Assembly (NCBI GenBank): GCA_036378175.1
Contig: DASUWY010000001.1
Span: forward strand, 62,001-126,000
Reading direction: 5' to 3'
Length of the DNA: 64,000 nucleotides
From: Thermoleophilaceae bacterium
GTDB lineage: Bacteria > Actinomycetota > Thermoleophilia > Solirubrobacterales > Thermoleophilaceae
This document shows positions 53,081 to 62,938 of the stretch, one piece after another (within the stretch, counting starts at the first letter, position 1; each line of letters opens with the position of its first letter). The notes under the pieces are model-generated. The model searched no databases and was not told where the DNA came from. It worked only from the letters and a program-made list of their open reading frames with translations. The position numbers and the translations under genes were made by a program.

Positions 53081-53095
53081 TGACCCAACCGGTCA
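53081..53095. promoter_or_regulatory. Inverted repeat TGACC-n5-GGTCA before the second Crp-like gene
   Basis: TGACCCAACCGGTCA has perfect 5-bp arms around a 5-base centre. It sits 24 bp before the ATG of the Crp-like regulator at 53119 and 6 bp after the mnhD stop. Autoregulation by the Crp-like protein is a natural idea, but the sequence differs from the palindrome at 48788, so the two regulators may read different sites. Confidence 0.35.
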
Positions 53096-53118
53096 CTCTG
53101 CTAGGTTCGCCAGGCGGG

Positions 53119-53851
53119 ATGCAGAGACAGGTTACGGCAGCCACCTCCACCAACGGACGCGTCTCCCTTGTAGAAGAAGACCCGGATCTCCTCAGGGGCC
53201 TCGACCCCAGCACAGCCGAGGAGATCCGCCGCGTTGCCGGCGTGAACGTGGTCGAGTTCGACGCCGGACCGTGGCGCGGCAAGCCGCTGCCCACACCCAC
53301 CTTCGGCTTCTTCATCCTCGACGGCGTGATCTCGCGCGGCGTCGTCATTCAGGGCCGGCGCTCCGCGGAGCTGCTCGGGCCGGGTGACGTGCTGCGACCC
53401 ACGGCCAGCGACGAGATCGACTCCTCCGTGCGCTTCGACGTGTCTTGGGAGATGCTCGAGCCCACGCGCGTCGCCCTCCTCGACCGCGAGTTCGCCGCTG
53501 CGGTGTCGGAGTATCCGGACTTCGTCGCCACCCTCATGGACAGGATCATGCGCCGCGCGCACGCGCTCGGCTTCCACCTGGCCGTGAGCCACCTGAAGCT
53601 CGTGGAGATGCGCCTGCTCGTGATCCTCTGGTACTACGCCGACCGGTGGGGGCGCGTCACGCCGGAGGGAGTCCTGCTGCCCCTGCGCATGACGCACGGG
53701 CTGCTCGCCCGGGTGGTCGGGGCGCGCCGGCCGAGCGTGAGCACCGCTCTCGGCCGCCTGCAGGAGCGGCGCCTCGTAGACCGCACCGACAACGGTCACT
53801 GGCTGCTGCTCGGGCCACCGCCCCGCGACCTCGGGGATCTCGCCGAGGACG

Positions 53852-53865
<14 letters not shown>
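53119..53865 (+). CDS. Crp/Fnr-like transcription regulator, paralogue 2
   Basis: A 248-residue protein. The ATG at 53119 has CAGGCGGG directly before it. The beta-roll part includes FGFFILDGVISRGVVIQGRR and AELLGPGDVLRP, lacking the phosphate-binding Arg of CAP. The winged helix-turn-helix is LPLRMTHGLLARVVGARRPS followed by VSTALGRLQERRLVDR. It shares domain order and many residues with the regulator at 48006 (AELLGPGD, DRWGRV, ARRPSV versus AQRPSV). It likely controls the antiporter operon or the downstream signalling genes. Confidence 0.85.
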
Positions 53866-57153
<3,288 letters not shown>

Positions 57154-57157
<4 letters not shown>

Positions 57158-57903
57158 GGGAGCCGCCTGTAGGCGCGGCCGGCCACGGGCTCGAGCCCGA
57201 GCGCGGCCGGGTCGGCCACCCGCTCGCTGCGGCCCAGCAGCAGCACTCCACCCTGAGCGAGCGCCGCACTGAGCCGCTCGTGCAGGCGCCGCTTCGGCTC
57301 CTCGCGGAGGTAGATCGCGACGTTGCGGCAGAGGATCACGCTCCATTTGCCGGGCGGCATCGAATCCGCGAGGAGGTCGCGCTGCTCCCAGCGCATGCGG
57401 GCGCGCAGCGAGGCCGGCAGCTGAACGTCGCCGTACACGCCCCGCTCCGCCAGCAGCAGGTTCTCGTGGAGAACGTCGCTGCCGAGCAGCGCGGCGCTCT
57501 CGAGCAGGCCCATCTGAGCGAGCACGATGCCGGCGCTGTAGAGCTCGGAGCCGTCGGCGCAGCCGGCCGACCAGATCCGCAGCTGCCGGCGCGTGCCCAT
57601 CACGAGCGGCAGGACCTCGCGCTCGAGCAGGTGGAACTGCTCCGGGTCGCGGAACAGCCCCGTCACCACCATGGCCACAGAGCGCCTGAAACGAGCCCGC
57701 ACATCGGCATTCGCGGCCACGAGCCGCGCCAGCTCGGCCACGTCGTTCATGCCCTCGTGCTCGAGCGCCCGCGTCACGCGCTCGGCAACGTGATCTTCGC
57801 GGTAGGCGAGCAGGTTCAGGCCGCTCGCGAGCGAGAGCTCGCGGAGGGGTCCCGCGGATTGCTGCACGGATGAAGGCATCGCCCGGGTAATCGGCCCTGC
57901 CAT
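57154..57903 (-). CDS. CheR-type protein methyltransferase
   Basis: About 249 residues. The CheR C-domain motifs are LRIWSAGCADGSELYSAGIV (SAM-binding), LLGSDVLHENLLLAERGVY, WSVILCRNVAIYLREEPKRR and LAQGGVLLLGRSERV. The short N-domain is present. It is smaller than classical CheR and the normal GTEF-like acidic motif is altered (DVQLPASLR). ATG 57903 is preceded by TAAGG; ATGs at 57879 and 57966 are also in frame. Coupling with the histidine kinase suggests a stress or chemosensory-like pathway rather than flagellar chemotaxis, as no receptor or CheA genes are near. Confidence 0.83.
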
Positions 57904-57953
57904 CAGCAGCCTTAGGCGCGCGGGAAGCGGGTCTCGGCGCTGCGGCGCGCTAG

Positions 57954-58018
57954 ACTGAGCGAGCAACCTCGCGTCGTACGAGCAACCAGCCCCTCAGGGG
58001 GTTTTTTATTCGCTCAGT
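57954..58018 (+). ncRNA. Structured leader with terminator-like hairpin before rpmG (candidate attenuator)
   Basis: ACTGAGCGA (57954-57962) and TCGCTCAGT (58010-58018) form a perfect 9-bp outer stem. Inside are a CTCG/CGAG hairpin (57968-57982) and a CCCC-TCA-GGGG hairpin (57990-58000) followed directly by T6, the signature of an intrinsic terminator. GAGCAACC occurs twice (57961-57968 and 57980-57987). The element ends 29 bp before the rpmG ATG on the plus strand. The outer stem and the terminator hairpin could compete, which would make it a regulated leader. No RNA family that I know matches. Confidence 0.5.
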
Positions 58019-58046
58019 ACGGCGCATATCGTCGCCAAGGGGAGCC

Positions 58047-58211
58047 ATGGCCCGCGGAGATGTCCGAATCGGCGTGACGCTCGCTTGCGAAGAGTGCAAG
58101 CGCCGGAACTACCAAACCGAGAAGTCAAAGCGCAACGACCCAGGCCGGGTCGAGCTGCGGAAGTACTGCCGCTGGTGCGGCAGGCACACCGCGCACCGGG
58201 AAACCCGGTAG
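58047..58211 (+). CDS. rpmG: Ribosomal protein L33
   Basis: A 54-residue protein beginning [20 protein letters not shown] with two CxxC zinc-binding pairs (CEEC, CRWC) and the end HTAHRETR. This is the zinc-ribbon form of L33 (C+). AAGGGGAG precedes the ATG at 58047 at good spacing. It sits immediately upstream of secE in the usual bacterial order. The gene is too short to show up in a coarse gene scan. Confidence 0.93.
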   Translation: MARGDVRIGVTLACEECKRRNYQTEKSKRNDPGRVELRKYCRWCGRHTAHRETR

Positions 58212-58238
58212 CGCGCGCGTATCCGACCGCCTTCGTCG

Positions 58239-58748
58239 ATGGCACGTAACCGCCAGCGGGCAAAGCAACGCCAGGAAGCGCGCCGCGCCGAGCGGCTCGC
58301 CCGCGTGCGCGAGGACGCGCCCGACACGCGCGAGGAGGCGCTCGAGGAGATCGAGCTGCTCACGGGCGCGCCGCCGGAGGACACCGGCCGCAGCGACACC
58401 GTTGTGGAGCATCCGCCGCCGGAGCCCGAGTTCGAGGGGGAGGACGACGACCTCTACGAGCCGGTGGACGAGGGCGCGGCCCTCGAGCCCGCGGAGCCTC
58501 CGCAGGTCTCAGACGGCGGCCCGCGCGGCCGTCGCGGCGGGCGGGAGCACCCCGAGCACCGCCATCACCGCAACAGGCTCATATCCTTCCTGATAGCGGT
58601 ATGGGCCGAGCTTCAGCGGGTTGAGTGGCCCGATCGTCAGACGCTCACCATGCTCACGGGCGTCGTGCTCTTCTTCGTGGTGATCATGGGCGCCTACCTC
58701 GGCCTGCTCGACGCCATCTTCTCCAAACTCATAGACAAGATCCTGTAA
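58239..58748 (+). CDS. secE: Preprotein translocase subunit SecE, with long acidic N-terminus
   Basis: A 169-residue protein. The functional C-terminal part is IAVWAELQRVEWPDRQTLTM followed by the single helix LTGVVLFFVVIMGAYLGLL, the standard SecE signature. The N-terminal about 110 residues are Arg-rich then strongly acidic (EFEGEDDDLYEPVDEGA) and disordered, an extension common in Actinobacteria. SecE clamps SecY in the membrane. No clear ribosome site is seen before the ATG. nusG follows 7 bp after the stop. Confidence 0.93.
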   Translation: MARNRQRAKQRQEARRAERLARVREDAPDTREEALEEIELLTGAPPEDTGRSDTVVEHPPPEPEFEGEDDDLYEPVDEGAALEPAEPPQVSDGGPRGRRGGREHPEHRHHRNRLISFLIAVWAELQRVEWPDRQTLTMLTGVVLFFVVIMGAYLGLLDAIFSKLIDKIL

Positions 58749-58755
58749 GGAACCC

Positions 58756-59277
58756 ATGTTTCGCTGGTACGCCGTAAACACCTATTCCGGGCACGAGAAC
58801 AAGGTCAAGCAGAACCTCGAGCATCGAGTCGTCTCGCTGAACCAGGCCCGCAACATCCGTCAGATCGTCATCCCCACCGAGCAGGTGTCGGAGATGAAGG
58901 ACGGCCAGAAGATCCAGACCGAGAAGCGGACCATGCCGGGCTACGTGCTCGTGAACATGGACCTCAACGAGGACTCCTGGATGCTCGTCAAGGGAACCCC
59001 CGGCGTCACCGGCTTCGTCGGCGCGTCCAACAAGCCGGTCCCGCTGAGCCAGACCGAGATCGACCGGCTGCTCAACCGCGAGACCGCCGAGCGCCCGCGC
59101 ACCCGCGCGCAGTTCTCGATAGGCGAGTCCGTGAAGGTCGTCTCAGGCCCGCTCTCCGACTTCTCCGGCGAGATCTCAGAGATCAACGAGGACGGAGCCA
59201 AGCTCAAGGTGCTCGTCTCGATCTTCGGTCGTGAAACCCCGGTCGAGGTGGGCTTCGATCAGGTGAAGAAGATTTGA
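58756..59277 (+). CDS. nusG: Transcription antitermination/termination factor NusG
   Basis: A 173-residue protein. The NGN domain starts MFRWYAVNTYSGHENKVKQN and includes KRTMPGYVLVNMDLNEDSW. The KOW domain carries FSIGESVKVVSGPLSDFSG. It lacks the long actinobacterial N-terminal extension. The ribosome site TAAGGA is 6 bases before the ATG. It binds RNA polymerase and couples transcription with Rho and the ribosome. The following gap (59278-59369) holds an inverted repeat. Confidence 0.95.
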   Translation: MFRWYAVNTYSGHENKVKQNLEHRVVSLNQARNIRQIVIPTEQVSEMKDGQKIQTEKRTMPGYVLVNMDLNEDSWMLVKGTPGVTGFVGASNKPVPLSQTEIDRLLNRETAERPRTRAQFSIGESVKVVSGPLSDFSGEISEINEDGAKLKVLVSIFGRETPVEVGFDQVKKI

Positions 59278-59285
59278 GGTGGCAG

Positions 59286-59345
59286 GGTCGCAAGGTCGCA
59301 GGCTTGAGCCGACTTCCTGCGACCTGCGACGTGCGACCTGCGACC
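59286..59345. repeat. Inverted and heptad tandem repeat between nusG and rplK
   Basis: The left arm (59286-59302) contains GGTCGCA twice. The right side (59318-59345) contains four TGCGACC/G heptads in tandem. Left and right arms pair over about 15-16 bp with one bulge around a 13-base loop, which would make a strong RNA hairpin between nusG and rplK. There is no T-run after it, so it is not a classical terminator. It may affect RNA processing, or it may be a simple-sequence intergenic element. Confidence 0.7.
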
Positions 59346-59369
59346 GACAGCTAACCTCCCATCCCGCTC

Positions 59370-59792
59370 ATGGCAAAGAAAGTTCTGACACTCATCAAGC
59401 TGCAGGTCCCCGGCGGCGCCGCCAACCCGGCTCCGCCCGTCGGTCCTGCGCTGGGCCAGCACGGCGTGAACATCATGGAGTTCTGCAAGGCGTTCAACGC
59501 CCAGACGCAGGACCAGAACGGCCGCATCATTCCCGTCGAGATCACGGTGTTCGAGGACCGCTCGTTCACCTTCATCACGAAGACGCCGCCGGCCGCCGTG
59601 CTGATCAAGGAGGCCGCCGGACTTCAGAAGGGCTCGGCCGAGCCCAACCGCGAGAAGGTCGGCCGGATCACGCGCGACCAGGTGCGCCAGATCGCGGAGA
59701 CGAAGCTTCAGGATCTCAACGCGCGCGACATCGACCAGGCAGCCAAGATCATCGAAGGCACCGCGCGCTCGATGGGCGTGGAGGTGGGCTGA
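59370..59792 (+). CDS. rplK: Ribosomal protein L11
   Basis: A 140-residue protein starting [20 protein letters not shown], with the conserved [20 protein letters not shown] and [18 protein letters not shown]. It ends in the RNA-binding helix [14 protein letters not shown]. No purine-rich ribosome site is visible before the ATG (the upstream bases are CTAACCTCCC), so initiation may depend on another signal. It forms the stalk base and binds 23S rRNA, and is needed for RelA response. L1 starts one base before its end (TGATG). Confidence 0.95.
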   Translation: MAKKVLTLIKLQVPGGAANPAPPVGPALGQHGVNIMEFCKAFNAQTQDQNGRIIPVEITVFEDRSFTFITKTPPAAVLIKEAAGLQKGSAEPNREKVGRITRDQVRQIAETKLQDLNARDIDQAAKIIEGTARSMGVEVG

Positions 59793-60514
59793 TGGCCAAG
59801 CGCGGCAAGCGCTATCGCGCGCTGTACGAGCAGGTGGACCGTGAGCGGGTGTACGAGCCCGCCGAGGCGATCTCGCTCATCAAGAACATGCAGTCCGCGA
59901 AGTTCCCGGAGACCGTGGAGGTCCATATCCGCACCGGCCTCAACGTCCGCCATGCCGACGAGCAGCTGCGCGGCACGATCTCGCTGCCGCATGGCGCCGG
60001 CAAGGAGCAGGTGGTCGCGGTGTTCGCCAAGGGCGACAAGGCGCGCGAGGCCCAGGAGGCGGGCGCGGACGTCGTGGGCGACGAGGATCTTGCGAAGCGC
60101 GTGGAGGAGGGCTTCACCGACTTCGACGTGGCGATCGCCACGCCGGACATGATGCCGGTGGTCGGCCGCCTCGGCCGCATCCTCGGCCCGCAGGGCAAGA
60201 TGCCGAATCCGAAGGTGGGCACCGTCACCGACGACATCGCCACCGCGGTGAGCGAGTCGAAGGCCGGCCGCATGGAGTACCGCACGGACCGCGGCGCGAG
60301 CGTGCACCTCGCCATCGGCAAGACGGACTTCGACGAGCGTGCGCTGCTCGAGAACTACGCGGCGCTGATCGACGAGGTGGTGCGCGCAAAGCCCGCCGCC
60401 GCCAAGGGCCGCTACCTGCGCACGATCACGGTCGCCACCACCATGGGTCCGGGCGTGCGCGTGGACACGGCTCGCACCCGCAACATCGTGGAGGCACCCG
60501 CCGCGGTAGCCTGA
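59792..60514 (+). CDS. rplA: Ribosomal protein L1
   Basis: A 240-residue protein with [20 protein letters not shown], the L1 signature IATPDMMPVVGRLGRILGPQ, GKMPNPKVGTVT and the C-terminal TITVATTMGPGVRVDTA. The ATG overlaps the rplK stop; the longer open frame upstream is a shadow of rplK. It binds 23S rRNA at the L1 stalk and usually represses its own operon by binding its mRNA. Confidence 0.95.
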   Translation: MAKRGKRYRALYEQVDRERVYEPAEAISLIKNMQSAKFPETVEVHIRTGLNVRHADEQLRGTISLPHGAGKEQVVAVFAKGDKAREAQEAGADVVGDEDLAKRVEEGFTDFDVAIATPDMMPVVGRLGRILGPQGKMPNPKVGTVTDDIATAVSESKAGRMEYRTDRGASVHLAIGKTDFDERALLENYAALIDEVVRAKPAAAKGRYLRTITVATTMGPGVRVDTARTRNIVEAPAAVA

Positions 60515-60519
60515 AGCCA

Positions 60520-60645
60520 CACACACCGAACGCCCAAGACCACCGGCCGCTACGCGTAAGTCCGGTGCAGGCGGAGCCGGTGAGAGCCTCTGTTGCTTCT
60601 CCGAGCCCGCCTGTGCGCGGGCTTTTTGGTGCCTGAAACCCCGGA
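60520..60645 (+). ncRNA. L10 leader with terminator-like hairpin (60603-60627)
   Basis: The 137-bp gap between rplA and rplJ matches the place and general form of the ribosomal L10 leader, where L10-L12 binds and represses. It has the purine-rich kink GGAGCCGGTGAGAGCC and then the hairpin AGCCCGC (60604-60610), loop CTGTGC, GCGGGCT (60617-60623) followed by a T-run to 60627. That last hairpin looks like an intrinsic terminator/attenuator. The ribosome site GGAG is at 60643-60646. I assign it from position and structure, not from a covariance search. Confidence 0.7.
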
Positions 60646-60651
60646 GCGTTT

Positions 60652-61431
60652 ATGAACAGAGACGAAAAAGCAGCGGTAATCGACGAGGTGGCGGATCAGA
60701 TCCGCTCGGCCGAGGCGATCTTTGCCGTGGACTACCGCGGCCTGTCCGTGAAGGAGGCCGCGGATCTGCGGGACAGCCTCGTGGAGGCCGGCGCCACGTT
60801 CCGCGTGATCAAGAACCGCCTGACCATCCGCGCGGCCGACGCCGCCGGCGCCGAGTCGCTCAAGGAATTGCTCGAGGGCCCGACGGCGTTCACCTTCATC
60901 AACGAGGGTGGCGACGCCGCCATGGCCGCCAAGGCGCTCGCACGCTTCCGCCGCGAGACCGAGGCGCTCGCCTTCAAGGGCGGCACGATGGGCGACGAGA
61001 CGCTGTCGATCGAGCAGATCGAGTCGATCTCGCGCCTGCCGGCGCGCGACGTGCTCACCGGGCAGTTCGTCGGTGTGCTGGCCTCGCCGCTCACCACGCT
61101 CGTGCGTGGCCTGGCCGGAATGATCTCCGGCCTCGCCAGTCAGCTCCAGCAGATGGCGGACCAAGGGTTGGTAAGCGGAGCTGCGAAGGAGCAGCCCGCG
61201 GAGACTGCGGCCCCGGTCGAGGAGGCCGCCACAGAGGCGCCTCCTGAGCCCGCAGCGGAGACTGAGACTGGGGAAGAGGCACCTGCTGCCGAGGCTGAGG
61301 CTTCAGCCGAGGAGGGGGAGCCCGGCAAGGACGCCACGGCCAAGCCGCAGGGCGACCCCGTGGAAGAGGCCGCAGAGGAAACATCGGAATCGGAAGAGTC
61401 GGATACGCCCTCCGAGGGCGAGACTGAGTAA
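60652..61431 (+). CDS. rplJ: Ribosomal protein L10 with long acidic C-terminal tail
   Basis: A 259-residue protein; typical L10 is about 170. The L10 fold covers residues 1-175 (MNRDEKAAVIDEVADQIRSA, VDYRGLSVKEAADLRDSLVE, KNRLTIRAAD, and the L12-binding helix region PLTTLVRGLAGMISGLASQL). The remaining about 85 residues are almost only Glu, Ala, Pro, Thr and Ser (for example ETAAPVEEAATEAPPEPA). No frameshift or stop separates it from the fold, and rplL follows with its own ribosome site. The tail is predicted to be disordered and strongly negative, next to the L12 stalk. Confidence 0.93.
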   Translation: MNRDEKAAVIDEVADQIRSAEAIFAVDYRGLSVKEAADLRDSLVEAGATFRVIKNRLTIRAADAAGAESLKELLEGPTAFTFINEGGDAAMAAKALARFRRETEALAFKGGTMGDETLSIEQIESISRLPARDVLTGQFVGVLASPLTTLVRGLAGMISGLASQLQQMADQGLVSGAAKEQPAETAAPVEEAATEAPPEPAAETETGEEAPAAEAEASAEEGEPGKDATAKPQGDPVEEAAEETSESEESDTPSEGETE

Positions 61432-61443
61432 GGAGGGCTGGAT

Positions 61444-61842
61444 ATGGCCACGAAGGTAACCACTGAGGACTGGATCGAGGAGCTGAAGAGCATCTCGGTC
61501 CTCGAGCTGTCCGAGCGCATCAAGGCGCTCGAGGAGGAGTTCGGCGTGTCGGCCACCGCGGTCGCCGCCGCGGCTCCCGCGGCCGGCGGCGCAGCGGCCG
61601 GTGGCGATGGCGCCGGCGCCGAGGAGGAATCCACCACGGTGGACGTCGTCCTCACCGCCTCCGGCGACAAGAAGATCCAGGTCATCAAGGTCGTTCGCGC
61701 CGCCACGGGCCTCGGCCTCAAGGAGGCCAAGGCGCTCGTGGACGAGGCGCCGAAGCCCGTGAAGGAGGGCATCGAGCGCGACGAGGCCGAGAAGCTGAAG
61801 GCCGAGATCGAGGAAGCCGGCGGAACGGTCGAGCTCAAGTAG
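61444..61842 (+). CDS. rplL: Ribosomal protein L7/L12
   Basis: A 132-residue protein. The N-terminal dimerisation helix [20 protein letters not shown] is followed by an Ala/Gly hinge and the C-terminal domain [20 protein letters not shown] with [24 protein letters not shown] at 61433 gives a strong ribosome site. It forms the L10-bound stalk that recruits elongation factors. The mRNA then meets a strong terminator hairpin at 61875. Confidence 0.96.
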   Translation: MATKVTTEDWIEELKSISVLELSERIKALEEEFGVSATAVAAAAPAAGGAAAGGDGAGAEEESTTVDVVLTASGDKKIQVIKVVRAATGLGLKEAKALVDEAPKPVKEGIERDEAEKLKAEIEEAGGTVELK

Positions 61843-61848
61843 CACTCT

Positions 61849-61876
61849 GCAATTCCGCAACTCAGCAACTCTGCAA
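61849..61876 (+). repeat. Octamer tandem repeat after rplL (consensus GCAAYTCN)
   Basis: GCAATTCC, GCAACTCA, GCAACTCT and a partial GCAA follow each other with period 8, starting 7 bp after the rplL stop. The same octamer class recurs at 62958-62989, on the other side of the small-gene block. The unit is not a known protein site. It may be simple-sequence drift or a shared element. Confidence 0.75.
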
Positions 61877-61901
61877 ACGGCCCCGCATCGCGGGGCCGTT
61901 T
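61875..61901 (+). terminator. Strong intrinsic terminator after rplL
   Basis: AAACGGCCCCGC (61875-61886) pairs with GCGGGGCCGTTT (61890-61901) around a 3-base ATC loop, a perfect 12-bp stem ending in TTTCTTG. It would end most transcription of the rplJL message before the small genes and rpoB, so rpoB must have its own promoter or rely on readthrough. Confidence 0.8.
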
Positions 61902-62005
61902 CTTGTTTGCGAATGCAGACAAGCGGGGATTAAGGCTCCTAACCCAGTCCTTCCAGGGGCTCTCCGGAAGGAACCGGAGACGGGGCTGGTTCGGGAGGCA
62001 TTTAG

Positions 62006-62215
62006 ATGGGAAATGACCACGGCCGCCTGGCCGATCTGATCGCAACACGCAACTCGGGCATGGGTTCGCTCTTTCCACGCTGCTGGCCTGGAGGGTTCCT
62101 CGACCGCCGCGACCCGCTCGGGTCCGAGTGGCTCCGCCGCGCCGGCTTCAAGCCCGCGGTAGCCGAGACGCCGCAGTGCACATGCGGCACCGGTCGTTGC
62201 GAGATCTGTAACTAG
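62006..62215 (+). CDS. Small CxC...CxxC protein, paralogue A (unknown function)
   Basis: A 69-residue protein. GGGAGG lies 8 bases before the ATG, an excellent ribosome site. Its C-terminal 34 residues, DPLGSEWLRRAGF then TPQCTCGTGRCEICN, share a pattern with the protein at 62741 (DPVARDWLSRWGA ... LTCECRTGRCRICN). The shared core is W-L-x-R-x-G and the terminal CxC-x(4)-CxxCN. Four cysteines at the extreme C-terminus could bind zinc or another metal, or form disulfides. I do not recognise a family. An inverted repeat CCTTCC/GGAAGG (61949-61971) lies upstream. It lies between rplL and rpoB. Confidence 0.7.
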   Translation: MGNDHGRLADLIATRNSGMGSLFPRCWPGGFLDRRDPLGSEWLRRAGFKPAVAETPQCTCGTGRCEICN

Positions 62216-62220
62216 ACGTA

Positions 62221-62337
62221 ATCAGGTGACCTGAGTCACTTGACGCGCCCGCCCCTTGCATCCCGCCACCGAGAGGTGGGAGGGTTGCTTGGACAGGCCC
62301 GGCTCCCCGGGCCGGGCCGCAAGCGGAAGGAGCCTTA
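62221..62337 (+). other. Structured 5' leader of the 120-residue protein gene
   Basis: It holds an imperfect palindrome (AGGTGACCTGAGTCACTT, 62224-62241). A hairpin CCACC-GAGA-GGTGG (62266-62279) is capped by a GNRA tetraloop and extended by CCC/GGG across a small internal loop. A GC hairpin GGCCCGG-CTCC-CCGGGCC (62296-62313) follows. The ribosome site AAGGAG lies about 10 bases after that. It might be a regulated leader, but no riboswitch family that I know fits. Confidence 0.5.
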
Positions 62338-62700
62338 ATGGCTGACCGCGTGCTCCACATCAGCTGGGGATCACCCATCCCAGGTCGCGAGGAGCGAGGC
62401 CTCGAGGTGTTCAACGAGGCGATGGGCTTCTATGGCCGCCTCCAGCAGGCCGGCCGGATCGAGAGCTTCGACGTCGCTCTCTTCCCGGCCACCAGCGACC
62501 TGAACGGCTACATCGAGCTGCACGGCACCCACGAGCAGCTCGACGCCGCCCAGCAGGACGAGGAGTTCCAGCGGATCACAATCGACGCGAGCCTCGTGGT
62601 CGCCGACCTCCGGGTGGCCGAGGCGGTGACGAACGAAGGCGTGGCCCAGGAGATGGCGCTCTACCAGCAGGCCATCAGCAAGGTCCCCCAGTCCGCGTAA
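62338..62700 (+). CDS. Conserved-looking 120-residue protein of unknown function
   Basis: MADRVLHISWGSPIPGREER followed by GLEVFNEAMGFYGRLQQAGR and the strands SFDVALFPATSDLNGYIEL suggests a ferredoxin-like alpha/beta barrel of the ABM/dimeric type, with DEEFQRITIDASLVVADLRV as a second repeat unit. No catalytic motif is seen. AAGGAG about 8 bases upstream of ATG is strong. It lies between the two small Cys-motif genes. The pair HISWGSPIPGRE may be a conserved loop; family identity is not certain. Confidence 0.75.
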   Translation: MADRVLHISWGSPIPGREERGLEVFNEAMGFYGRLQQAGRIESFDVALFPATSDLNGYIELHGTHEQLDAAQQDEEFQRITIDASLVVADLRVAEAVTNEGVAQEMALYQQAISKVPQSA

Positions 62701-62712
62701 CCCAGAAGGAAC

Positions 62713-62750
62713 CGTCCGCCACGCCGCGTAGAAAGCAGGCGTGGCGGACG
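62713..62750 (+). promoter_or_regulatory. Perfect 13-bp hairpin covering the start codon of the next gene
   Basis: CGTCCGCCACGCC (62713-62725) is an exact inverted match of GGCGTGGCGGACG (62738-62750) around a 12-base loop (62726-62737). The GTG at 62741-62743 lies inside the right arm, so the initiation codon is paired. The weak ribosome site AGCAGG just before it lies in or next to the stem. It could be a translation-blocking structure, or a terminator of the upstream gene, since it starts 12 bp after that stop. Confidence 0.75.
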
Positions 62751-62938
62751 TCCCAAACCTGAGCGAGATACTCGAAGCGACGGAGAGCAGGCGCGTAAGA
62801 GCGCTGCTCAACGAGCCAACCCCGGACACCACGGACCCGGTCGCCCGCGACTGGCTGTCCCGATGGGGAGCCAGCGGCGTGCAGCCCCGCCCGCTCACCT
62901 GCGAATGCAGAACCGGCAGATGCCGAATCTGCAACTAG
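62741..62938 (+). CDS. Small CxC...CxxC protein, paralogue B (unknown function)
   Basis: A 65-residue protein with GTG start. After MADVPNLSEILEATESRRVR it has DPVARDWLSRWGA and ends CECRTGRCRICN, the same tail layout as the protein at 62006. The N-terminal helix is not shared. The four cysteines are in the last 12 residues. Its start lies in a 13-bp hairpin, so translation may be controlled. Tail similarity to paralogue A, plus presence of both in one gap, argues for real genes. Confidence 0.68.
   Translation: MADVPNLSEILEATESRRVRALLNEPTPDTTDPVARDWLSRWGASGVQPRPLTCECRTGRCRICN

Noticed and set aside
57990..58006. Ordinary terminator for a gene ending before rpmG
   Set aside because: There is no plus-strand gene upstream to terminate; the gene there (CheR-like) is on the minus strand. 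The hairpin was kept as part of a leader candidate instead.
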